Program-made: the position numbers and the translations under genes
Shown: positions 9,818 through 23,149 of the stretch, in pieces
Layout: every line of letters begins with the position of its first letter
How positions within the stretch are numbered: the stretch's first letter is position 1
Notes under the pieces: model-generated
Told to the model about the DNA's origin: nothing
The model's database searches: none
What the model saw: only the letters and a program-made list of their open reading frames with translations
Source: Cristatella mucedo
Taxonomy: Eukaryota > Bryozoa > Phylactolaemata > Cristatellidae
Reading direction: 5' to 3'
DNA length: 64,000 nt
Assembly: GCA_009760855.2 (NCBI GenBank)
Contig: WPIO01000008.1
Span: 6,299,501 to 6,363,500 of the forward strand

Positions 9818-11669
9818 ACGTTGATGTGAGAAAAGAGGATCAATACGCGAGTTGGTACTTATACAGCTACTACTGTGACAGCTGCTGTTGCTCCTGCCGT
9901 GCTGTCCTCTAGTTATTTCGTCACGGCACGACTACATGAACCTTCTGCAGTTGTGACATTTGTTACTGCCAGCGTTTCCTAACGGTTGAAAGAATCACTA
10001 CAAGCTGCAACGTATTCTGGCCAATGTCGGAGTTCCGATGGCAAAGTTAGGCACTCACACCCTATTTAGGTCTATAACCGTGATCAGCCAAACGTAAAGA
10101 AACAAGTCTCACAGTTTCTGCTGATACATGAAACTTAAGTTGTTCTTCCAATCAGAACTTTTTTCGATAGGCAATGACATTATGACTGAAGAGAGACCTT
10201 CCATGCAATTAAATAGCTCTTTAAGTAAAGAGTTGATAACATTGCATATTTGCTGTCGGCGGCTAGTTTAGTGGAATAATTGATGCTTTAAATAACGCCC
10301 GTGTGCTCAATAGCTAGCAAGGCTCAAGGTATGTCAATTACTTGGAACTCGATGACTGGTGTCCTAAACGCTAATAGTTGTCGTTAACAGCAGTGCTTTT
10401 ACTAAAGGGTTGGAACACACAGGTAAAATCGTGTCACATTATTCGCTTTCTAAATGGCAGGCTTGTAGCTTCCTAATTTAAACTCGTGGATTGGAAAGGC
10501 AAACAATGTTTCAAGGCTCTAACAAGAGCTTAAACTTAAACTTACGCTGCTTGTAAAACTGCAAAATAAGGTGTTATACAACCAGTTGCTAAGGTTCTTG
10601 GTACGAAGTTTATTAGGAATGTACCGATTTCTATAACTTTGCATAGAAGCTGCAATTTTGACATCTAATGTCTATGTCGCAACCGAACCTAAAACATAGG
10701 TGCTCTACTATGCCAAGAAGTTTGATGCATATCGTAATCTCATATTGAACAGTTACCCTGTATTCAGGACCAAGATGACAGTTACTGCCCTAAAGGGAAG
10801 GGATGAGCCATCAGACTTGGTTTCTCTTATGAAAGATTCTCCACGATATCAGTTCAGCATAGAGTGCATGAAAATAAAACGTTCGCTTTAGGGAATGGCA
10901 CTGGTTGCGGAAAAAATATTCGACAGTTTACCGGTGTACTTTGTGTTGAAGTAGTTGAAGTATACGTCGCTTGGGTTACGAAAAGTGTGGCGTCAGGCAC
11001 TGTGCTTGCTGTTGAAATCGGTGCCTGTAAGAAATATGGGAAAAATTCTTCGTATCTCTTTAAAAAGAAAATACCGGAGCACCGGCATCAGCTCTTTCAA
11101 TGAAATTGCAGCTATGAAAATAGCCGATCCCGCTTATTACATATTTGTGTTCAGCTATAAGGGCAGACGCTGATAAAATTACTGTGTGTACAGCTTAAAT
11201 AACTTCCAAATTAATGTCGGGGCATAAACCTTACGATGTGAGTACCATTTTATTTGTCGTCATCTCATGTATCAGTAGTCTAGTGAAACCAATTCACAGC
11301 AGTCCATATTTACTGCTGGTGTTTGAAAGAAATAGGAATACGAATGTGACTAAAACTGGTCGCGTGTAGTCAGCTTAATCGAGAGGGTCATTGCTATGAC
11401 TGTAGGAGGAAAATTAAGATTCGAGGTGTCCTATTCAACAGATTATGCTAGTTCTGAAAGTTTCATTGGTACGGTAAAAAATTAGCTGTCAGTTGAATCC
11501 TTGAAACCAAAATTGATTCGCAGCGTCCTGCATAGCAGGTGAGAGAACACGAAATGAGATTATCGCTCGCTGAAAGAACCGACTAGAGACGTCTCAGCCG
11601 TACTGCTAGTTGTCGAACTAGAAATCAGCTTCAAAAGTTCTCTACATTCAGTATAATTGTAGCTCTTGT
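9818..11669. repeat. Monomer 1, diverged left edge
   Basis: 1852 bp. The second half resembles class B (TTGCGGAAAAAATATTCGAC), but it has only one copy of the 106-bp block. Many private substitutions. Confidence 0.9.
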
Positions 11670-13636
11670 TAATGTTGGTGCAAGAAAAGAGGCTCAGTAC
11701 GCCAGTTCGTACTTGCAGTTACTACTGTGAAAGCTGCAGTTGCTCCCGCCTAGCTGTCCTCTACTTATTTCGTCAGGGCACGACCTCAGGAACCATCTGC
11801 AGCTGTGACGTTTAGTACTACCAGCGTTTCCTAATGGTTGAAACGATCACTACAAGCTGCAACGTATTCTGGCCAATTTCCGCTGTTCCGATGGCAACGT
11901 TAAGCACTCTCGCCCTGTTGAGAACTATAAACGAGAACTGCCAAACGTTAGGGAACAACTCTCACAATTTCTGCTAATACATCAACGATAGTTCCTGATG
12001 GCATCGATAGGCCTTAACGCCCTATTTAGATCTATGACAGTGAACAGCCTAACGTAAAGAAACAAGTCTCACAGTTTCTGCTGATACATTACTCTTAAGT
12101 TGTTCTTCATAGAGAGACTTTCTTCAATTGGCAATGATATTATGACTGGAGAATGACCTTCCAAGCCATTAAATAGCTCTTTTAGTAAAGAGTTGATGAC
12201 ATTGCATATTTGCAGTCTGTGGCTAGTTTAGTTGCCTAATTGATGCATCAAATAACGCCCTTGTGCTCAATACCTACCAAAGCTGAAGGTATGTCAATTA
12301 CTTTAAACTCGATGACTAGAGTGCTAAGCACTGGTGGTTTTCGTTAACAGCACTGCTTTTCGTAGGGGGCTTGAACACACAGGTTCAATGGTGTCACTTT
12401 ATTCACGTTCTTTATTGCTAACTCGTAGCTTCCTAATTTAAACTCGTGCATAGACACCTTGGAAGGCTGAGAATGTTTCACGGCTCGAACAAGTGCTTCA
12501 ACATAAATTTACACTGATTGTGAAACTGCAAAATAAAGTGTTAGACAACGAGTTGCTGACGTTCTTAGTACAAAGTTTAATAGCAATATTCCAATTTCTG
12601 CAATTTTGCAAAGATGCAGCAATTTGGACATCTAATGACTGAATCGCAACCGAACCTAAAAATAGGTGCACTTTTATGCATAGAAGTTTGATGCATATCG
12701 TAATCTGATATTGATCAGTTACCCTGGATTCAGGTACAAAATGATGGTCACTGCCATAAGGCAAAGGAATGAGTCATCAAATTTGGTTTCTCTTATGGAA
12801 GATTCTTCGCGAAATCAATTCAGCATGGAGTGCATGAAACTACACCGTTCGCTTGAAGGCATAGCACAGGGTTGCTGAAAAAAATATTCGACAGGTTACC
12901 TGTGTATTTTTTACTGCCGAAGTCGAAGTATATGTCGCTTGGGTTTCGAAAAGTGTGGCGTCTGGCACTGTGCTTGTTGTTGAAATTAGTGCCTGTAAGA
13001 AATCGGAAAAAACTTATCCGCATTTCTTAAAAAAGCAGATACCAGAGCACCAGCGTTGGCTCTATCTGTGAAATTGCAGCAATGAAACTAGCCGATCCAG
13101 CTAATTCCATATATGTGTTTAGTTATAAGGGCAGTTCCTGATAAAATGACTTTTTGTACAGCTTAAGCAACTTCTAAATTAATGTCGGGGCATAAACCTT
13201 ACGATGTAAGTACCATTTTATTTATCATCATCTCATGTATCAGTTATAGTGAAAGCAATTCATACCTCTATATTTGCTGCTGGTGTTGGAAAGCAGTAGG
13301 GTTATCAACGTTACTAAAAGTGGTCACTTGAAGTAAGCTTAAACGAGAGAGACATTGCTTTGACTGTAGGAGGAAAATTAATAATCGTGGTGTCTGATTT
13401 AACTGATTGCACTAGTTTCTGAAAGTTTCATCGATACTGTCAAAAATTAGCTGACAGTCGAATCCTTGAAACTAAAATTGATTCCCAGCGTCCTGCATAG
13501 CAGGTAAGTGAGCACGGAATTGAATTAAGTCTCGCTTAAAGAACCAAATAGAGACGTCAGAGTCGTGCTGCTAGTTTTCGAACTAGAAATCAGCTGCAAA
13601 GCTTTTCCACATGCAGCATAATTGTACCTCCTGTTA
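11670..13636. repeat. Monomer 2, class C-like, diverged
   Basis: 1967 bp. Shares with class C the phrases CTCGCCCTGT and GTTCCTGATGGCATCGATAG and the double 106-bp block. Confidence 0.9.
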
Positions 13637-15499
13637 ATGTCAATCCTAGAAAAGAGGCTAAGTACGCCAGTTCGTACTTGTGGGGCTATTACTGTGACAG
13701 CTGCAGTTGCTGCAGGGTTGCTGTCCTCTACTTATTTCGTCAGGGCACGACCTCAGCAACCACCTGCAGTTGTGACGTTGTGTACTGCCAGCGATTCCTA
13801 ACGGTTGAAAATATCACAGGATGCTGAAACATATTCGGGCCAATTTCCGTAGTTCCGATGGCAACGTTAAGCTCCCACGCCCTGTTTAGATCTATAAACG
13901 ACAAACGCCAAACGTAATGAAAAAACTCTCCCAGTTTCTGCTGATACATCAACGATAAGTTTTTCTTGCCATAGAGACTTCATTCAACTGGCAATGACAT
14001 TGCGACTGAAGAGTGACCTTCCATGCCAATAAATTACTTTTTCAGGAAAGAGTTGATAAGATTGCATTTGTGCTGTCGGCAGCAAGATTAGTGGCCTGAT
14101 TGATGCTTTAAATACCACCTGTCTGCTCAATAGCTAGCCAAGCTCTAGGCATGTTTATTACTTGGAACTCGATGGCTGCAGTCCTCGCAATGGTAGTTAT
14201 CGTTAACAGCAGTGCTTTCACAAGAGGGTTTAAACACACAGGTTCAAATGTGTCGCATTATTCACGTTCTAAATGTCAGTCTCGTAGCTTCATAATTTAA
14301 ACTCGTGCACTTACATCTACCGAGGCTAAGAATGTTTCAAGTCTCTAACAAGTGCTGCAACTTTAACTTACACTGACTGTGAAGCTGCTAAATTAGGTAT
14401 TAAACAAAAAGTCGCTGAGGTTCTTGGCTAAAAGTGTTATTGGAATGCACCGGTTTCTATCACTTTGGGAAGAAGCGGCAATTTTGACATTTAATGACTA
14501 GGTCGCAACCGAAACTAAACATAGGAGCTCTAGTCTGCCAGAAAGTTCGATGAATTTCATAATCCGATATTGGAAAGTTAACTTCGATTCAGGCAAATAA
14601 TGTTGAGTACTGCCCTAAAGCAAAGGAATGAGCCATCAGCATTGGTCTTTCTAATGGAAGCTCCTCACGAAAGAAAATCAGCATGGAGTGCTTGCAACTG
14701 CACCATTCGCTTCAGAGGATAGCACTGGTTGTGGATAAAACTACTCGACAATTTACCGGTATACATTGAATTGACGTAGTCGAAGTATACGTTGCTTGGG
14801 TTTCGAAAAGTGTGCCGTCTGGCATCGTGTTTTCGGTTGAAATCGGTACCTGTAAGAAGCATGTGAAACGTTTATTTGCATGTCTTAAAAAAATTACCGG
14901 AGCACAAGCATTAGCCCTTTCATTGAAATTACTACGATAAAAAGAGCCTATCCTGCTTTTTCCATATGTGTCTCTAGCTATAAGGGCAGTTGCTGATAAA
15001 AAAACCGTGTACAGCTTAAATAACTTCTAAATTATTGTCGGGACATAAAACTTCTGATGTAAGTACTATTTTATCTGTCGTATTCTCATGCATCTGTAGT
15101 CGAGCAAAAGCAATTCACTGCAGTCCATATCTATTGCTTGGTTTTCGAAAGAAATAGGAGTATCAAAGTGACATGAAGTGGTCACTTGCAGTCAGCTTAA
15201 ACGAGAGGGACATGGGTTTGACTGTAGTGGGATTGTAAATTTAGCAATGGTGGTGTCTGATTCAACTGATTGTGATTGTTTTTTAAAGTTTCATTGATAC
15301 AACCAAAAATGTTCTATCAATTGAAGCCTTGAAATTACAATTAATTCGCAGCGTTCTGCACAGCAGGTGAAAGAACATGAACCTAGATTATGTCTCGTTT
15401 AAAAAACTGAAAAGTGTCGTCTCAACTGTGCTGCTCGTTGTCGAACTAAGTATCGTCTGCAAAATTTCTATACATGCAGTATATTTGTAGGTCCTGTTA
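13637..15499. repeat. Monomer 3, class A-like, diverged
   Basis: 1863 bp with one copy of the block. The class A phrase CATTGAATTGACGTAG is in the second half. Confidence 0.9.
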
Positions 15500-17468
15500 A
15501 CGTTGATGTCTGAAAAGAGGCTCAGTACGCCAGTTCGTACTTATGCAGCTACTACTGTGACAACTGCAGTCGCTCCTGCCGTGCTGTCCTCTACTTATTT
15601 TGTCAGGGCATGACCTCATTAACCTTTTGCAGTTGTGAAGTTTGGTAATACTAGTGTTTCCTAACGGTTGAAGCAATCACTGTAAGCAGCAACGTATTCT
15701 GGCCAATCTCCGTAGTTCAGATGGCAACGTTAAGCACTCTCGCCTTGCTTAGATCAATTGACGAGAAAAGCCAAACGTAAGGAAACAAGTCATACAGTTT
15801 CTGCTGATACATCAACGATAGTTCCGATGGCAATGTTAGGCACTCACGCCCTATTTAGATCAATAACCTTGAACAGCCAAACGTTAAGAAACACGTCTCA
15901 CCGTTTCTGCTGATACATCATTGATAAGTTATTCTTCCTGTAGAGGCGTTTTTCAATTGGCAATGACTTTATGACTGAAGAGTAACCTTCCATGTCATTA
16001 AATAGCTCTTTCAGGAAAGAGTTGATAACATTGCATATTTGCAGTCGGCGGCCAGTTTAGTGGCCTAATTGATGCTTTAAATAACGCCCGTGTGCTCAAT
16101 AGCTAGCAAGGCTCAAGGTATGTCAATTACTTGGAACTCGATGACTGGGCTCTTAATCAATCATAGCTGACGTTTACAGCAGTGCTTTTACTACAGGGCT
16201 TAAACACACAGGCTTGAATTACTTTGCATTATTCACGTTCTAAATGGTGCTCGTAGCATCCTAATTTAAACTCGTGCATTGATATGTAGGAATGCTAAGA
16301 ATGTTACAAGGCTGTAAGAAGTGCTTAAACGTAAACTTACAATGATTGTGAAACTGCAAAATCAGGTGTTAGACAAACAATTGCTGACGTTCTTGGTACA
16401 CAATTGAATATGAATGTACCGATTTCAATAACTTTGCGTAGAAGCAGCATATTTGCTATCTAATGACTAGGTCGCAACTGAACCTACACATAGGTGCTCT
16501 GCAGTGCCAAGAAGTTTGATGCATCTCGTAATCTGATATTAAACAATTACCCTGGATTCAGGTAGAAAATGATGGTTACTGCCCTGAAGCAAAGGAATGA
16601 GCAATCAGATTTGGTTTCTCTCATGGAAGATTCTTCACAAAAGCAGTTCAGCAGGGAATGCATGAAACTACTCCGTTCGCTTTAAGGCGTAGCACTGGTT
16701 GCGGAAAAAATATTCGACAGTTTACCGGTGTACTTTGTATTGAAGTAGTCGAAGTATACGTCGCTTGGGTTTCGAAAAGTGTTGCGTCAGGCACTGTGCT
16801 TGATGTTGAAATCGGTGCCTGTAAGAAACGTGGGAAAAACCTAATCGTATTTCTTAAAAAAGAAAATACCAGAGCACTGGGGTTCGTTCTATCACTGAAA
16901 TTGCAGCGATGAAAGTAGATGATCCCGCTTATTCGATATATATATGTTTAGCTATTAGGCAGTTGCTGATAAAATGACTGTGTGTACAGCTTAAGAAACT
17001 TCTAAGTTAATGTCATTGCATAAACCTTACGAGGAAAGTACCATTATAATTGTCGTCATCTCATGTATCAGTAGTGTAGTGAAAGCGATTCACAGCGGTC
17101 CTTACTTGCTGCTGGTGTTTGAAAGAAACTGGAATATCAACGTGACTAAAAATGGTCGCGTTTAGTCAGCTTAATCAAGAGGGTCATTGCTATGACTGTA
17201 GGAGGAAAATTAAGATTCGAGGTGTCTGATTCAACAGATTGTGCTAGTTTTTGAAAGTTTCATTGGTACAGTCAAAAACGTGCTGTCAGTCGAATCCTTG
17301 AAACTAAAGTTGATTCCCAGCGTTCTGCATAGCAGGTGAGAGAACACGAAATAGGATTATCTCTCGCTAAAAGAACCGACTAGAGACGTCTCAGCCGTAC
17401 TGCTAGTTGTCGAACTAGGAATCAGCTGCAAACATTCTCTAAATGCAGTATAATTGTAGCTCCTGTCA
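15500..17468. repeat. Monomer 4, class B
   Basis: 1969 bp. Carries the B phrases GACCTCATTAACC and CTAATCAATCATAGCTGACG and the double block. It is the leftmost monomer close to the core sequence. Confidence 0.93.
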
Positions 17469-19408
17469 ATGTTGATGAAAGAAAAGAGGCTCAGTACGCC
17501 AGTTCGAACGTATGCAGCTACTACTGTGACAGCTGCAGTTGCTGCAGCTTTGCTGTCCTCTACTTATTTCGTCAGGGCACGACCTCAAGAACCATATGCA
17601 GCTGTGACGTTTAGTACTGCCAGCGTTTCCCAGTGATTGAAACGATCACTAAGAGCTGCAACGTATTCTGGCCAATTTCCGCTGTTCCGATGGCAACGTT
17701 AAGCACTCTCGCCCTGTCTAGAACTATGAACGAGAACTGCCAAACGTTAGGGAACAACTCTCACAATTTCTGCTAATACATCAACGATAGTTCCTGATGG
17801 CATCGATAGGCCTTAACGCCCTATTTAGATCTATGACAGTGAACAGCCTAACGTAAAGAAACAAGTCTCACAGTTTCTGCTGATACATTACTCTTTAGTT
17901 GTTCTTCATAGAGAGACTTTCTTCAATTGGCAATGATATTATGACTGGAGAGTGACCTTCCAAGCCATTAAATAGCTCTTTTAGTAAAGAGTTGATGACG
18001 TTGCATATTTGCAGTCCGTGGCTAGTTTAGTTGCCTAATTGATGCATCAAATAACGCCCGTGTGCTCACTACCTAGCAAGGCTCAAGTATGTCAATTACT
18101 TTGAACTCGATGACTTGGGTCGTAAGCAATCGTTGTTTTCATTAACAGCAGTGCTTTTCCTAGGGGGCTTGAACACACAGGTTCAATTGTGTCGCATTAA
18201 CCACGTTCTAAATGGCAGGCTCGTAGTTTCCTAATTTAAACTCGTGCATTGACATCTAGGAAGGCTAAGAATGTTTCACGGCTCGAACAAGTGCTTCAAC
18301 TTAGACTTACACTGATAGTGAAACTGCAAAATAAGGTGTTAGACAACGAGTTGCTGAGGTTCTTGGTACAAAAGGAATGTACCGATTTTTATAATTTTGC
18401 AAAGAAGCAGCAATTTTGAAATCTAATGACTGAATCGCAACCGAACCTAATAATAGGTGCTCCATTATGCATAGACGTGTGACTCATATCGTAATCTGAT
18501 AATGAACAGTTACCCTGGATTCAGGTACAAAATAATGGTTACTGCCCTAAGGCAAAGGGATGAGCCATCAGATTTGGTTTCTCTCATGGAAGATTCTTCA
18601 CGAAAGCAGTTCAGCATGGAGTGCATGAAACTACACCGTTCGCTTTAGGGCATAGCTGTGGTTTCGGAAAAGAATATTCGACAGTTTACCTGTGTACTTT
18701 GTATTGACGAAGTCGAAGTATTTGTCGCTTGGGTTTCGAAAAGTGTGGCGTCAGGCACTGTGCTTGCAGTTGAAATCGGTGTCTGTAAAAAATAGGAAAT
18801 AATTTATCCGCATTTCTTAAAAAGCAGATACCAGAGCACCAGCGTTGGCTCTATCTGTGAAATTGCTACGATGAAAAGAGCCGATCCCGCTTATTCCATA
18901 TATGTGTTTAGCTATAAGGGCAGTCGCTGATAAAATGACTGTGTGTACAGCCTAAATAACTTCTAAATTAATGTCGGGGCATAAACCTAACGATGTAGGT
19001 ACCATTTTATTTATCGTCATCTCACGTATAAGTAGTCTAGTGAAAGCATTCATAGCAGTATATATTCACAGCTGGTGTTTGAAAGAAATAGGAGTATCAG
19101 CCTGGCTAAAAGTGGTCACTTGAAGTCAGCTTAACGAGAGGGACATTGCATTGACTAGAGCAGAAAAGTTAAGCATCGTTGTGCTACTTTTTAAAAGTTT
19201 CATTGACACAGTCAAATAAAAATTGTCAGTGGAATCCTTGAAAGTAAAATTGATTCGAAGCGTCCTGCATAGCAGGTGAGAGAACATGAAATTGGATTAT
19301 GTCTCGCTGAAAGAACCGAATAGAGACGTCTTAGCCGTGCTGCTAGTTGTCGAACTAGGAATCAGCTGCAAAAATTCTCTACATGCAGTATAATTGTAGC
19401 TCCTGTTA
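17469..19408. repeat. Monomer 5, class C
   Basis: 1940 bp. Nearly the same as monomers 19 and 22 although 26-32 kb away. C phrases: CCCAGTGATTGAAACG, GCATAGCTGTGGTTTCGG and GACGAAGTCGAAGTATTTG. Confidence 0.93.
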
Positions 19409-21274
19409 ATGTTGATGTTGGAAAAGAGGCTCAGTACGCCAGTTCGAACTTATGCAGCTACTACTGTGACAGCTGCAGTTGCTGCAGCGTTGCTGTCCTC
19501 TACTTATTTCGTCAGGGCACGACCTCAGGAACCACCTGCAGCTGTGAAGTTTAGTACTGCCAGCGTTTGCAAATGGTTGAAACGATCACTTCAAGCTGCA
19601 ACGTATTCTGGCCAATTTCCTTAGTTCCGATGGCAACGTACAGCACTGACCCACTAGTTTAGATCTGTTAACGAGAACGGCCAAACGTAATCAAACAAAT
19701 CTCATAGCTTCTGCTGATAGATGAATGATAAGTCATACTTGCTATTGAGACTTCATTCAACTGGCAATGACATTATGACTGAATAGTGACCTTCCATGCC
19801 ATTAAATAGCTCTTTCAGGAAAGAGTTGATAACATTGCATTTGTGCTGTCGGCGGCTAGATTAGTGGCCTAATTGACGCTTTAAATACCACCTGTGTGCT
19901 CAATAGCTAGCAAGGCTGTAGGTATGTCTATTACTTGGATCTCAATGACTGGGGTCCTAAGCAATGGTAGTTGTTCGTTAACAGCAGTGGTTTTACTAGA
20001 GGGCTTGAACACATAGGTTTAAATTTGCCGAATTATTCACGTTCTAAATGTCAGTGTCGTGGCTTTCCACTTTAAACTCGTGCATTGACATCTACCAAGG
20101 CTACGAATATTTCAAGGCTCTAACAAGTGCTGTAACTTGAACTTACACTGACTGTGAAGCTGCAAAATTAGGTACTGTAGAAAAAGTCGCTAAGGTTCTT
20201 GGCACAAAGTCTTATTGGAATGTACCAATTTCTATCACTTTGTGCAGCAGCAAAACTTTGGATATCTAAAGACTAGGTCGCAACAGAACCTAAGCATAGG
20301 TGCTCCAGTTGGCCAAGAAGTTTGATGCATATCGTAATCCGAGTTTGGACAGTTACCTTTGAGTCAGGTACAAAATGTCGGGTACTGCCCTAAAGCGAAG
20401 GGATGAGCCTTTAGCTTTGGTTTTTTGCACAGAAGCTCCCCCACGATAGCAGTTCAGCATGGTGTGCATGCAACTACTACGTTCGCTTTAGGGCGTAGCA
20501 CTGGTTGCGGAAAAAATATTCGACAGTTTACCGGTGTACTTTGTATTGAAGTAGTCGAAGTATACGTCGCTTGGGTTTCGAAAAGTGTTGCGTCAGGCAC
20601 TGTGCTTGATGTTGAAATTGGTGCCTGTAAGAAACGTTGGAAAAACCTAATCATATTTTTAAAATAAGAAAATACCAGAGCACTGGCGTTCGCTCTATCA
20701 CTGAAATTGCAGCGATGAAAGTAGATGATCCCGCTTATTCGATATATATATGTTTAGCTATTAGGCAGTTGCTGATAAAATGACTGTGTGTACAGCTGAA
20801 GAAACTTCTAAGGTAATGTCATTGCATAAACCTTACGAGGAAAGTACCATAATATTTGTCGTCATCTCATGTATCAGTAGTGTAGTGAAAGCAATTCACA
20901 GCGGTCCTTATTTGCTGCTGGTGTTTGAAAGAAACTGGAATATCAACGTGATTAAAAATGGTCGCATGTAGTCAGCTTAATCAAGAGGGTCATTGCTATG
21001 ACTGTAGGAGGAAAATTAAGATTCGAGGTGTCTGATTCAACAGATTGTGCTAGTTTTTGAAAGTTTCATTAGTACAGTCAAAAACGTGCTGTCAGTCGAA
21101 TCCTTGAAACTAAAGTTGATTCCCAGCGTTCTGCTTAGCAGGTGAGAGAACACGAAATGGGATTATCTCTCGCTGAAAGAACCGACTAGAGACGTCTCAG
21201 CCGTACTGCTAGTTGTCGAACTAGGAATCAGCTACAAACATTCTCTAAATGCAGTATAATTGTAGCTCCTGTTA
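19409..21274. repeat. Monomer 6, A/B chimera
   Basis: The first 1.07 kb is class A and the rest is class B. The switch lies between the A-specific base at 20479 and the B-specific base at 20495, inside a short identical stretch. This puts two A starts in succession (19409 and 21275). Confidence 0.93.
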
Positions 21275-23149
21275 ATGTTGATGTTGGAAAAGAGGCTCAG
21301 TACGCCAGTTCGAACTTATGCAGCTACTACTGTGACAGCTGCAGTTGCTGCAGCGTTGCTGTCCTCTACTTATTTCGTCAGGGCACGACCTCAGGAACCA
21401 CCTGCAGCTGTGAAGTTTAGTACTGCCAGCGTTTGCAAATGGTTGAAACGATCACTTCAAGCTGCAACGTATTCTGGCCAATTTCCTTAGTTCCGATGGC
21501 AACGTAAAGCACTGACCCACTGTTTAGATCTGTTAACGAGAACGGCCAAACGTAATCAAACAAATCTCATAGCTTCTGCTGATAGATGAATGATAAGTCA
21601 TACTTGCTATTGAGACTTCATTCAACTGGCAATGACATTATGACTGAATAGTGACCTTCCATGCCATTAAATAGCTCTTTCAGGAAAGAGTTGATAACAT
21701 TGCATTTGTGCTGTCGGCGGCTAGATTAGTGGCCTAATTGACGCTTTAAATACCACCTGTGTGTGCTCAATAGCTAGCAAGGCTGTAGGTATGTCTATTA
21801 CTTGGATCTCAATGACTGGGGTCCTAAGCAATGGTAGTTGTTCGTTAACAGCAGTGGTTTTACTAGAGGGCTTGAACACATAGTTTAAATTTGCCGAATT
21901 ATTCACGTTCTAAATGTCAGTGTCGTGGCTTTCCACTTTAAACTCGTGCATTGACATCTACCAAGGCTACGAATATTTCAAGGCTCTAACAAGTGCTGTA
22001 ACTTGAACTTACACTGACTGTGAAGCTGCAAAATTAGGTACTGTAGAAAAAGTCGCTAAGGTTCTTGGCACAAAGTCTTTTTGGAATGTACCAATTTCTA
22101 TCACTTTGTGCAGCAGCAGCAGCAAAACTTTGGATATCTAAAGACTAGGTCGCAACAGAACCTAAGCATAGGTGCTCCAGTTGGCCAAGAAGTTTGATGC
22201 ATATCGTAATCCGAGTTTGGACAGTTACCTTTGAGTCAGGTACAAAATGTCGGGTACTGCCCTAAAGCGAAGGGATGAGCCTTTAGCTTTGGTTTTTTGC
22301 ACAGAAGCTCCCCCACGATAGCAGTTCAGCATGGTGTGCATGCAACTACTACGTTCGCTTTAGGGCATAGCACTGGTTGTAGAAAAAAACTACTCGACTG
22401 TTTACCGGTGTGCATTGAATTGACGTAGTCGAAGTATACGTCGCTTGGGTTTCGAAAAGTGTGCCGTCTGGCATCGTGTTTTCGGTTGAAATCGGTGCCT
22501 GTAAGAACCATGTGAAACGTTTATTTGCATGTCTTAAAAAAAATTAGCGGAGCACAAGCATTAGCTCTTTCACTGAAATTGCTACGATGAAAAGAGCCTA
22601 TCCTGCTTTTTCCATATATGTCTCTAGCTATAAAGGCAGTTGCTGATAAAAAGACTGTGTACAGCTTAAATAACTTCTAAATTATTGTCGGGGCATAACA
22701 CTTCTGATGTAAGTACTATTTTATCTGTCGTATTCTCATGCATCTGTAGTCGAGCGAAAGCAATTCACTGCAGTCCTTATTTATTGCTTGGTTTTCGAAA
22801 GAAATAGGAGTATCAATGTGACATGAAGTGGTCACTTGCAGTCAGCTTAAGCGAGAGGGACATGGCTTTGACTGTAGTGGGATTTTAAATTTAGCAATCG
22901 TGTTGTCTGATTCAACTGATTGTGATTGTTTTTTAAAGTTTCATTGATACAACCGAAAATGTTCCATCAATTGAAGCCTTGAAATTAAAAGTAATTCGCA
23001 GCGTTCTGCACAGCAGGTGAAAGAACATGAACCTAGATTATGTCTCGTTTAAAAAACTGAACAGTGTCGCCTCAACTGTGCTGCTCGTTGTCGAACTAAG
23101 TATCGTCTGCAAAATTTCTATACATGCAGTATATTTGTAGGTCCTGTTA
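21275..23149. repeat. Monomer 7, class A (first in HOR core)
   Basis: 1875 bp. Private changes are a CAG repeat expansion near 22110 and an extra TG in the TGTGTGTGCTC run near 21762. Confidence 0.95.

Noticed and set aside
21275-21490. 71-codon plus-strand frame, rich in Ala, Val and Thr, starting MLMLEKRLSTPVRTYAATTV and repeated in seven monomers
   Set aside because: Copies are identical because the monomers were recently homogenised. In diverged monomers the frame is closed, for example by TAG in monomer 2 and TGA in class B, so repetition alone does not show coding.
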